DNA of 7,104 nt from Gemmataceae bacterium. Its GTDB lineage: Bacteria; Planctomycetota; Planctomycetia; Gemmatales; Gemmataceae. Below, in pieces: positions 1 through 6,201 of this stretch (position 1 is the first letter of the stretch; each line of letters opens with the position of its first letter). The stretch lies in NCBI GenBank assembly GCA_025056835.1, contig JANWVS010000101.1, positions 1 through 7,104 of the forward strand, written 5' to 3'. Both the position numbers and the translations under genes were made by a program. The notes under the pieces were generated by a model that worked only from the letters and a program-made list of their open reading frames with translations, did no database searches and was not told the origin of the DNA.

Positions 1-1592
1 GGTTCATTCGTCGGGCCGAGCAAGAACAGCACAGCCTTGCCGCTTTTGAGAAACGCTTTAATGGCAGCGATCTGGGCCGGATCCAACTTGTGAACCCGGT
101 TTGGATTGCTGATGACTGTGCCGCGCGGGATATTCAGGGCTGTGACGCGGGGCACGATCAGCAGGTCGCGGTCGGCCAGTTCGCGCTTCATCTTAATTTC
201 GATATCGGTGATGCGTCGTTTTTCGGCGAGAGCATCGACGTTGAGCGTCTTACGTTCTTTGAGAAGACTATCGCGTTCCGAGCGCGCCATTTCCAGCTCG
301 GCTTGAAGGATCACCAATTCGCGTTCGTACGCCTTTACATGGGCTTGTTTGTCATCGTCGTCGACGTCGATGACTTTGAATGGTCGGCCGGTTTTTTTCA
401 AGGCGTCGAGCTGGGAACGCGGCAAGACTCCTTGGCTGCCGCCGGGGAAGATCACATAGCAATAGGTCTTGTTCAACTCGGCCAGCGATGAATCGCGCCA
501 AAGTTTGAGCAAGCGCGTCGCCTCGGCTTGGCTTTTTTCCATTTTTTCAATCGCTTCGTTGACCAGAACGAGTTCTTCCTCGATTTGCTCGTAACGTCCT
601 TCTTGAAACGTCAACACGGCGGGGTCGGGAGACAAGCCGCCGCCTTCTTCCACCTTGCGCATCAGCAAGTCTTTGCAATCGAAACCGTGCGCGTCGAGCA
701 CCTTCTTGGCGCCGTTCATCGTCAGGTAAAGGTTTTCGTGATCGCTTAGCGTCAAGACAGGATGAACTACGGCATTGGCGATCCGTGGCGGCCGTTCCTC
801 GATGTTGAGAATGCGGCGGGCGATGGGACCGACGCCTTGATAGTTGAGCACGAGGTTGCCCAGACCGTTGTTGTCTTCGGCCGACGCCTTCTTGTCGATC
901 TGATACACATCGTGGAATGCCAGGCGCTGAACTTTCCCATTGGCATGAAAGAAAATGCTGTTTTCCGGCGCTTTTTCGATAGCCTCGGCGAGGGCCGGCT
1001 TGTCCTTCTTGAGCTGCCTCAACATGGCGTCGAAGTTGTCGTTTTGAATGTCGAGCAACACGACGCGAAAACGGGCGCCGAGATCTTGGAACAATTCCGC
1101 CAAGTCCTGGATCTTCTCGACAATCTTCTTGTGAGCGGCGAGGTCGTATTTGTCTTCCTTGCTTTCCCCGCGTTGCACGTATTGCTGCAAGACGACGATG
1201 TCGGTCTCCCCCCGCAACTGCGCCAGTTGGGCGCGGACATCGTCGGGCAAGGTGAAATCTTTCCCGGCGGTCCAGTCAAAACGTACGTAATGAAGAAACG
1301 ACCAGACATTGACGCCGGCGACGAACACTACCGCCAGCAAGGTTTGCATCACGACGTTGGAGCCAAGCGCCGCCCGGCGGGAGCCGAAGAAATGGATCAA
1401 GGCTCGGGCCTCGACGAGTAAAGCGCCCCCCACGGCCGCGGCCCCGCCGATCATCGCCAGGAACGCAGCATCGTGGAATTCTTCCGGCAGCGCAAACATG
1501 AAGGCGCCCGCTAAGGCCAAGACAAACACTCCGGTCAGCCCCAGCAAGCGAAAAATCAGATGCAGCCGAGAAAATCCAGGTCCTACCGCCAT
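1..1592 (-). CDS. GldG-like ABC transporter auxiliary protein, 3' end missing (partial)
   Basis: I translated the minus strand from an ATG at 1592. It stays open for 530 codons to the window edge. Residues about 12-34, 43-60 and 80-102 are hydrophobic and likely membrane segments. They are followed by RFDWTAGKDFTLPDDVRAQL (104-123), which resembles the opening of the GldG extracytoplasmic domain (short form: R-F-D, then a Leu-Pro or Leu-Ser before a helix). Residues 419-472 are charged and probably a coiled coil. Residues 476-530 (DLLIVPR, then a helix ending LKSGKAVLFLLGP) fit the later part of the ABC_transp_aux (PF09822) fold. The start overlaps the permease stop by 10 bases and has GGAG at 1601-1604, 8 bases upstream, so the two genes are probably translationally coupled. 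The expected partner role is an accessory to the ABC-2 transporter in the inner membrane; the substrate is unknown. Bacteroidetes GldG usually has one N-terminal helix, so three is odd. The C-terminal anchor helix would lie off the window. Confidence 0.85.
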   Translation of the reverse strand, partial: MAVGPGFSRLHLIFRLLGLTGVFVLALAGAFMFALPEEFHDAAFLAMIGGAAAVGGALLVEARALIHFFGSRRAALGSNVVMQTLLAVVFVAGVNVWSFLHYVRFDWTAGKDFTLPDDVRAQLAQLRGETDIVVLQQYVQRGESKEDKYDLAAHKKIVEKIQDLAELFQDLGARFRVVLLDIQNDNFDAMLRQLKKDKPALAEAIEKAPENSIFFHANGKVQRLAFHDVYQIDKKASAEDNNGLGNLVLNYQGVGPIARRILNIEERPPRIANAVVHPVLTLSDHENLYLTMNGAKKVLDAHGFDCKDLLMRKVEEGGGLSPDPAVLTFQEGRYEQIEEELVLVNEAIEKMEKSQAEATRLLKLWRDSSLAELNKTYCYVIFPGGSQGVLPRSQLDALKKTGRPFKVIDVDDDDKQAHVKAYERELVILQAELEMARSERDSLLKERKTLNVDALAEKRRITDIEIKMKRELADRDLLIVPRVTALNIPRGTVISNPNRVHKLDPAQIAAIKAFLKSGKAVLFLLGPTNE

Positions 1593-2347
1593 CGCCGACT
1601 CTCCAGACTGCGAATGGTTAGGAACAGGCACAGCACCGCCACCGAAATGTAAAGCACCAATTGCCGGGTGTCGACCACACCACGGCCGAAGTTCCGCTCA
1701 AAGTGCAGCGGCACCGTGAAGTAGAACAGGATCCGGTAGGCCAAGCCGCTGGCGTCGAGGTCCGGACGCCAGATGCCGGCTACGATAAAGATCAGACTCA
1801 GAAAGAGGGCCACCAAGGCCGCGATGATCTGACTGCGCACTAAGCTGCTGACAAACATCCCCAGCGACAGGAACATGGCCCCGGCGAGCGCCAACCCCAG
1901 GTAGGTAGCTACCACCGTCCATGGGTCGATGCCGCAGCGCGTGGTCCACCATTCCCAGTCGAGCAGGACCGGCAAGTACAACAGTGTCGGCAGCCACATC
2001 AGCACGTAGAAGGCGTAGCAAGCGAGAAACTTGGCCATGACGACTTGCCAATCGCGCAACGGGGCCGTCAGGAGCATTTCGAGCGTGCCGGTACTGCGCT
2101 CTTCGGCAAATGAGCGCATTGTGAGCAAGGGCGGGATGAACAAAAAGACGAGCCAAAATGCCACATCATTGACGATCAATTGCATCGGATAGGAAATGCC
2201 CTTTGGCCCCAGCGCCGTCAATTGCAGCAAGCTCAGCGAAAACAAGTAACCGGTGACGAGCAAGAACACCGCAATTACGACATACGCGATGGGAGAGTAA
2301 AAGTAAGCGCTGAACTCGCGGTGAATGAGGCTCAGGGTGGCTCGCAT
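1583..2347 (-). CDS. ABC-2 type transporter permease, GldF-like
   Basis: This encodes a 254-residue inner-membrane permease. It opens with REFSAYFYSPIAYVV (10-24), a typical start for GldF-like ABC-2 permeases, in which an amphipathic helix leads into the first membrane span. Likely spans are about 20-42, 60-76, 104-127, 147-170, 173-192 and 229-246, giving the usual six. The motif EERSTGTLEMLLTAPL (82-97) after span 2 is a hallmark of this family and probably lies in the coupling region facing the ATPase. HFERNFGRGVVD (215-226) before the last span is also typical. I chose the ATG at 2347. A TTG at 2365 in the same frame would add six residues, but it has no ribosome binding site, whereas the ATG has a weak GAG nine bases upstream. 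The gene lies 18 bases after the ATPase stop and overlaps the next gene. It should form the membrane channel of the transporter; whether it homodimerises, and what it moves, is not shown by the sequence. Confidence 0.9.
   Translation of the reverse strand: MRATLSLIHREFSAYFYSPIAYVVIAVFLLVTGYLFSLSLLQLTALGPKGISYPMQLIVNDVAFWLVFLFIPPLLTMRSFAEERSTGTLEMLLTAPLRDWQVVMAKFLACYAFYVLMWLPTLLYLPVLLDWEWWTTRCGIDPWTVVATYLGLALAGAMFLSLGMFVSSLVRSQIIAALVALFLSLIFIVAGIWRPDLDASGLAYRILFYFTVPLHFERNFGRGVVDTRQLVLYISVAVLCLFLTIRSLESRRWR
1601..1604 (-). promoter_or_regulatory. ribosome binding site of the GldG-like gene inside the permease gene
   Basis: GGAG on the minus strand lies within the last permease codons, 8 bases before the ATG at 1592. 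Together with the 10-base overlap it supports coupled translation of the permease and the auxiliary protein. Confidence 0.6.
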
Positions 2348-2365
2348 GATTCGTATCTCAATCAA

Positions 2366-3295
2366 TCACGCATTTTCGCGGCCGGTGATCTGCACAAACA
2401 AGTCTTCCAGGGTAGGTCGTTCGGGGCGGATTTCCCGTACCTTCCAGCCCTTGGCGGCGGCGAGATTGCACAATCGCGGTGTCAGGGAGGCCACGTCGTC
2501 GCTCTTTAAGCGAACCCGGACGATGCCGTCGACCGATTCTTTCTGAACGGCCGTGACCCCTTCCAAAGATGCCAAGGCGGTATCGTCGATTTGACCGTCG
2601 AACGCAGCAACCAGCCCGGCACCGGCGCTGGCGCGATCCTTCAATTCCGAAAGCGTTCCTTGAGCAGCGACTCGACCACGATGAATAATGATGGCGTGGT
2701 CGCAGGTCATTTCTACCTCGGACAAAATGTGCGTCGACAACAAAATCGTGTGTTCCCGCCCTAATTCGCGGATCAGTTCACGCGTCGAACGGATTTGCGT
2801 CGGGTCGAGACCCGCCGTGGGTTCGTCGAGGATGAGCACCGGCGGAGCAGCCAAAAGGGCATCGGCCAAGCCGACACGCTGGCGATACCCTTTGGACAGC
2901 GTACCGATGATCTGCCGGCGCACGTCCTCGAGCCAGCAACGCTTCAGCACGTAGTCGATGCGTTGTCGTCGTTTGGCCCCGTACAGTCCTTTGATGCCTG
3001 CACGAAAATGCAAGTACTCGGTAATGCGCATTTCGTGGTACAGCGGACAACTTTCCGGCATATAACCGATGCGCCGCCGAACTTCCAGGGAATCCCAGAC
3101 CACATCATGGCCGGCAATGGTGGCCGAACCGCTGGTGGCTGTGAGATAACCGGCCAAAATTCGCATGGTCGTGCTTTTGCCAGCGCCGTTGGGACCGAGG
3201 AATCCGACAACCTGACCGGCTCCGACGTCGAACGTCACATCCTGCACCGCCGGGTAATCGCCATAAAACTTGGTTAGACGGCTGACATGGATCAT
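2366..3295 (-). CDS. ABC transporter ATP-binding protein, GldA-like
   Basis: This is a 309-residue cytoplasmic ATPase that would power the adjacent permease. Visible motifs in order are Walker A GPNGAGKST (34-42), a Q-loop position reading GYMPE (77-81), signature LSKGYRQRVGLA (133-144), Walker B VLILDEPT (153-160), D-loop GLDP (162-165) and switch histidine in STH (187-189). Glu81 in place of the usual Gln and LSKGY in place of LSGGQ are both features I recall from the GldA branch, so they look like subfamily marks rather than damage. A C-terminal domain of about 85 residues (225-309), ending with the common PTLEDLFVQITG type tail, resembles the DUF4162-like extension. The ATG at 3295 has GGAGG six bases upstream and begins exactly where the family begins (MIHVSRLTKFYG). 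An upstream in-frame start at 3370 would add 25 residues unlike the family and was not chosen. It is the first gene of the three-gene operon. Confidence 0.95.
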   Translation of the reverse strand: MIHVSRLTKFYGDYPAVQDVTFDVGAGQVVGFLGPNGAGKSTTMRILAGYLTATSGSATIAGHDVVWDSLEVRRRIGYMPESCPLYHEMRITEYLHFRAGIKGLYGAKRRQRIDYVLKRCWLEDVRRQIIGTLSKGYRQRVGLADALLAAPPVLILDEPTAGLDPTQIRSTRELIRELGREHTILLSTHILSEVEMTCDHAIIIHRGRVAAQGTLSELKDRASAGAGLVAAFDGQIDDTALASLEGVTAVQKESVDGIVRVRLKSDDVASLTPRLCNLAAAKGWKVREIRPERPTLEDLFVQITGRENA

Positions 3296-3301
3296 GCGAA
3301 A

Positions 3302-3306
3302 CCTCC
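3302..3306 (-). promoter_or_regulatory. ribosome binding site of the ABC ATPase gene
   Basis: On the minus strand GGAGG occupies this site, six bases before the ATG at 3295. It decides that start over an in-frame upstream start at 3370. It overlaps one arm of an 11-base palindrome (3305-3315). Confidence 0.75.
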
Positions 3307-3377
3307 GCTCAGCGGAAGGCAGCGGCATGGGGCAGGCGGGAACTGACAGTCCATGTCCATCTGCGATCAACGATAGC

Positions 3378-3383
3378 GAGGTG
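3378..3383 (+). promoter_or_regulatory. possible ribosome binding site for the GTG start of the U32 gene
   Basis: GAGGTG here matches six bases of the Shine-Dalgarno core and is five bases before the GTG at 3389. It is the best ribosome binding site among the candidate U32 starts. The later in-frame candidates at 3473 (GTG) and 3575 (ATG) lack a well-spaced one. Confidence 0.45.
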
Positions 3384-3388
3384 GACCA

Positions 3389-6169
3389 GTGGCGGCAAGA
3401 GGAGCAAAGTTTGCGGTCAGCGACGATGGCGTCGCGGGCGACTGCCGCAGCCCGAAACGCTATGATAAAGGCGTGAGAACTAAAGTGTCCTTACCGCTAG
3501 TGGACTCCAGCGGTCCGTCGCCAAGCTGGTATGGTTGGACGCCAACGTCGGCCGTGGCGCCTCCCGAACCGTTCATGCCCCAAGGAGCCTACGGAGAGGA
3601 AACGACACCGGCGGCCGTCGTCACCGTCGGTTTTAACCCGAAAGCGGCGTCGGCACGGTCGGTCGAATTGTTGGCGCCCGCAGGTGGACTCGAGGCCGCC
3701 TACGCCGCTTTGCATTTCGGGGCCGACGCTATCTATCTGGGCCTGAAAAAATTCTCAGCGCGGGCTGAAGCAGAGAATTTCTCGCTCGAAGAAGTGCGCG
3801 AAATCACCGCCTACGCCCATGGTCTCGAGCCGCGCCGCCGTGTCTTTGTCGCGATCAACACCGTGATCCGGCAGGATGAGCTGGCCGAAGTAATCCAGGC
3901 TCTGGCGGACCTCAGCGCCATCGGCGTCGATGCGATCATTGTGCAAGACCTCGGCGTCTATCGGGCCTTGGTGGGGTATTTTCCTAGTCTCGAACGGCAC
4001 GCCAGCACGCAAATGGCAATCCACAATCGCGCCGGGGCCGAAATGCTGCGCCGTGTCGGCTTCGCCCGTGTCGTGCTGGCTCGCGAGTTGACGTTGGAAG
4101 AGATCGCCGACATCAGTGCCGTCTCCGGTGTCGAAACCGAAGTTTTCGTGCATGGGGCTTTGTGCTATTCGTACAGCGGGTTATGTTTATTCTCCTCCCA
4201 AACCCTGGGACGCAGCGGTAATCGCGGTAAATGCGCCTATTCTTGCCGCGACAGTTACGAAGTGGCCGATGCTCCCCTAGAGCTGCGTGACGGCAGTCCC
4301 GTCAAACGTGACCCGCGCCGCGGTTTCCCATTTTCGATGAAAGACCTCGCTTTGCCGAACGAGTTGCCCGCGCTTCGTGACGCCGGAGTAGCCTGCTTCA
4401 AAATCGAAGGCCGCAAGAAAAGTCCACTCTACGTCGCGACGACAACCGACTACTACCGGAGGCTGCTTGATGGCAGGTTGCCCGAAGCCGAGCGGCCGCG
4501 CGTCGAGGCCGACTTACAGACTGTCTTTAGCCGACCTTGGACCCGCTTGTTCATCGCCTCCCATCGCGACAAGGAAGTGGCCGACCGCGATACTGTGGGG
4601 CACCGAGGCGCGCCGATAGGCCGAGTCGAAGCGGTCCGCCAGGGGCATCTGCGTTTTCGCACTGCGCGGGCCTTGGAACGTCATGACGGCTTGCAAGTTG
4701 ATCTCCCGGCTCTCGGCAAGCCGTTCGGTTTCGCCGTGGAGCGCCTCTGGGTGGTGGGAAAAAACGGGCGCCAAGCAAGTTTCACGGCCCCCGCCGGAGC
4801 GGTGATCGAGGTCGCGTTACCCGCTGAACATCCGGACTTGCCGCGGGGCGCGTTGGTCTATTGCTCTGCGTCACAAGCAGTCAAGCAAAAGTACCGTTAC
4901 TATCGGCCGAAACCCGGGGCCTGGCGCCTACGAACGCCCATCGCGATTGACGCATGTTTGTCGGCCGACAAACTCGAGGCCACCGCGCGGGCCACGGCCG
5001 CCGACGGCTCGACTGTCGTAGTGCAACATTGCCTGGCGGGACCGTTCGGCAAGGCGCGCGATCCCACCGGGGTAGCCGCGGCGGCACGGGATGCGTTTGC
5101 TCGCCTTGGAGACACCGAATTGGCCTTGGCCGACTGGACCTGGAACAATCCCGACGGCCGGTTCGTACCGGTTTCGCGCCTAAACTCTTTCCGGCGTGAA
5201 CTAACGAAAGAATTGCGCATTGCTTTAACACGTAGGCAAACGGCGTGGGTGCGGCAGATTCAGAGGGAGACGTGCCCAGCCAAGCTGCCGGGTCCGGTCA
5301 TCGCGCAGCCAACGACGGGGGGTCCCGCCGGGGCCGCTTGGTCTCTCAAGGTAGACCGACTCGGTTTTTTGGACGGGCTGGTTGAAGAAGATTGGCGCGA
5401 CGTAGAGGAAGTCGTCATCGACATTGCCCGCGATGGCTTGCTTGAGCTTCAACAGCGGCTCGCGGCTCTGGGCGACCAGCTGGGTCGGGAGCGGCTCCGC
5501 TTGGCCTTACCACCTCTTACTCGGGCCTGGGAAGACAAGGCCTTGCGCCACAAGATCGCTGAATTGCGCCGCGACGGTTGGTTGCGTTGGGAAGCTGCCA
5601 ACCTTTCTGCCTGGACTTACCTGGACATCGATCCGCATCGGCCCGAAGAGAGCGGTCTAGACTTGGCCACCGACTGGCCGATTTACGTTCTCAATCGTCT
5701 TGCAGCCCGGCAGTTGCTCGAATGGGGTGCAACGCGCTTTTGTTTGTCGCCCGAAGATGGTCTGGCGAATATGCGGTCGCTGCTCGCGGAGTTTTCCGAT
5801 CGCGCCGTGGTCATCGTTCACCAAGATACGCCCCTGTTTATCGCGGAATCGTGTGCTTACGCTAACTTGATTGGCGGCTGTCCGGGCAAGGCAAACTGCC
5901 GATTCGAGAGCATGGAAATGCAATCGAGCCAAGGAGAGAAAGTGACGGCATTCGATTACCATTGCCGCACGATTGTGCTGAATCGAGGGGCCTACTGCCT
6001 GGCAAACCGGTTGGACGATTTGTTGGCGTGCGGTGCGCGACGCTTCCGGGCCGATTTCGTCTATCGCCGGTACGATCCGTCGGAAGTGCGGCGGCGTTGG
6101 CGGCTGGTGCGAGCGGGACGCAACGTGCCGGGCGGTCATGCGGCGAACTTCGACCGGGGATTGCAATGA
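3389..6169 (+). CDS. U32 family protein, RlhA-like, with DUF3656-like region and a second U32-like C-terminal domain
   Basis: The encoded protein has up to 926 residues, against about 650 for E. coli RlhA. The U32 barrel starts at about residue 91 (VELLAPAGGLEAAYAA). It contains GADAIYLG (111-118) and the family signature region EVFVHGALCYSYSGLC (251-266). GRSGNRGKCAYSC (274-286) and FKIEGR (337-342) follow. Cys259, Cys266, Cys282 and Cys286, with Cys336 as an alternative, are candidate iron-sulfur ligands. Residues about 390-510 (with GHRGAPIGRV at 404-413 and HDGLQV at 432-437) resemble DUF3656, as in RlhA. Residues 645-926 look like a degenerate second U32 barrel with VLNRLAARQLLEWG (767-780), CLSPED (785-790), PLFIAESC (815-822) and Cys831, Cys837 and Cys859. 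Studied relatives hydroxylate 23S rRNA C2501 (RlhA) or tRNA U34 (TrhP) in the cytoplasm; an RNA hydroxylation role is inferred and the target is not known. The first 90 residues are Pro/Gly-rich and unlike the family, so the start may be later (3473 or 3575). No signal peptide or membrane span is evident. Confidence 0.88.
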   Translation: MAARGAKFAVSDDGVAGDCRSPKRYDKGVRTKVSLPLVDSSGPSPSWYGWTPTSAVAPPEPFMPQGAYGEETTPAAVVTVGFNPKAASARSVELLAPAGGLEAAYAALHFGADAIYLGLKKFSARAEAENFSLEEVREITAYAHGLEPRRRVFVAINTVIRQDELAEVIQALADLSAIGVDAIIVQDLGVYRALVGYFPSLERHASTQMAIHNRAGAEMLRRVGFARVVLARELTLEEIADISAVSGVETEVFVHGALCYSYSGLCLFSSQTLGRSGNRGKCAYSCRDSYEVADAPLELRDGSPVKRDPRRGFPFSMKDLALPNELPALRDAGVACFKIEGRKKSPLYVATTTDYYRRLLDGRLPEAERPRVEADLQTVFSRPWTRLFIASHRDKEVADRDTVGHRGAPIGRVEAVRQGHLRFRTARALERHDGLQVDLPALGKPFGFAVERLWVVGKNGRQASFTAPAGAVIEVALPAEHPDLPRGALVYCSASQAVKQKYRYYRPKPGAWRLRTPIAIDACLSADKLEATARATAADGSTVVVQHCLAGPFGKARDPTGVAAAARDAFARLGDTELALADWTWNNPDGRFVPVSRLNSFRRELTKELRIALTRRQTAWVRQIQRETCPAKLPGPVIAQPTTGGPAGAAWSLKVDRLGFLDGLVEEDWRDVEEVVIDIARDGLLELQQRLAALGDQLGRERLRLALPPLTRAWEDKALRHKIAELRRDGWLRWEAANLSAWTYLDIDPHRPEESGLDLATDWPIYVLNRLAARQLLEWGATRFCLSPEDGLANMRSLLAEFSDRAVVIVHQDTPLFIAESCAYANLIGGCPGKANCRFESMEMQSSQGEKVTAFDYHCRTIVLNRGAYCLANRLDDLLACGARRFRADFVYRRYDPSEVRRRWRLVRAGRNVPGGHAANFDRGLQ

Positions 6170-6201
6170 GCGCGCCTTAGCGGCGAATGCCGGCGGCGCG
6201 C
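6170..6201. terminator. candidate stem-loop at the convergent gene junction
   Basis: GCGCGCC (6170-6176) pairs perfectly with GGCGCGC (6195-6201). Inside it, CGGC (6181-6184) pairs with GCCG (6189-6192) around a GAAT loop. The left arm fills the whole 7-base gap between the two stop codons; the right arm lies within the end of the coiled-coil gene. Because it is an inverted repeat it could fold in both transcripts. Neither side has a clear T-tract (plus side reads ATCTCTTCG), so an intrinsic terminator is possible but unproven; chance pairing in GC-rich sequence is the alternative. Confidence 0.35.

Larger units (their letters stand above)
3296..3388. promoter_or_regulatory. divergent intergenic spacer between the ABC operon and the U32 gene
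   Basis: These 93 bases lie between the two outward-facing starts and should hold the promoter of the ABC operon, and that of the U32 gene if its start at 3389 is correct. On the plus strand CTGACA (3343-3348) matches five of six bases of a sigma-70 -35 box, but no good -10 box follows at 16-18 bases. No convincing promoter was found on the minus strand. A perfect 5-1-5 palindrome lies at 3305-3315. If the U32 start lies farther downstream, the spacer is up to 279 bases. Confidence 0.4.

Noticed and set aside
90..1421. Plus-strand open frames at 90-491, 528-749 and 762-1421
   Set aside because: They lie antisense to the continuous GldG-like frame, which has membrane segments, family motifs and a coupled start. 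Their translations show no family features.
1..3295. Calling the ABC operon a gliding motility system
   Set aside because: Only the transporter parts are present here, and similar transporters occur in non-gliding bacteria.
2366..3295. Damaged ATPase because of Glu at the Q-loop and LSKGY signature
   Set aside because: Both variants recur in the GldA branch, and Walker A, Walker B and the switch histidine are intact.
2366..3370. Longer ATPase starting at 3370
   Set aside because: The extra 25 residues do not resemble the family, and the ATG at 3295 has a GGAGG site at correct spacing.
3755..6166. Minus-strand open frames inside the U32 gene, including 3755-4153 and 5657-6166
   Set aside because: They are antisense shadows in GC-rich coding sequence. 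The plus frame carries the U32 motifs throughout.
3389..6169. Reading the U32 gene as a secreted collagenase or peptidase
   Set aside because: The family name is historical. There is no signal peptide, and studied members with this cysteine pattern act in RNA or ubiquinone hydroxylation.
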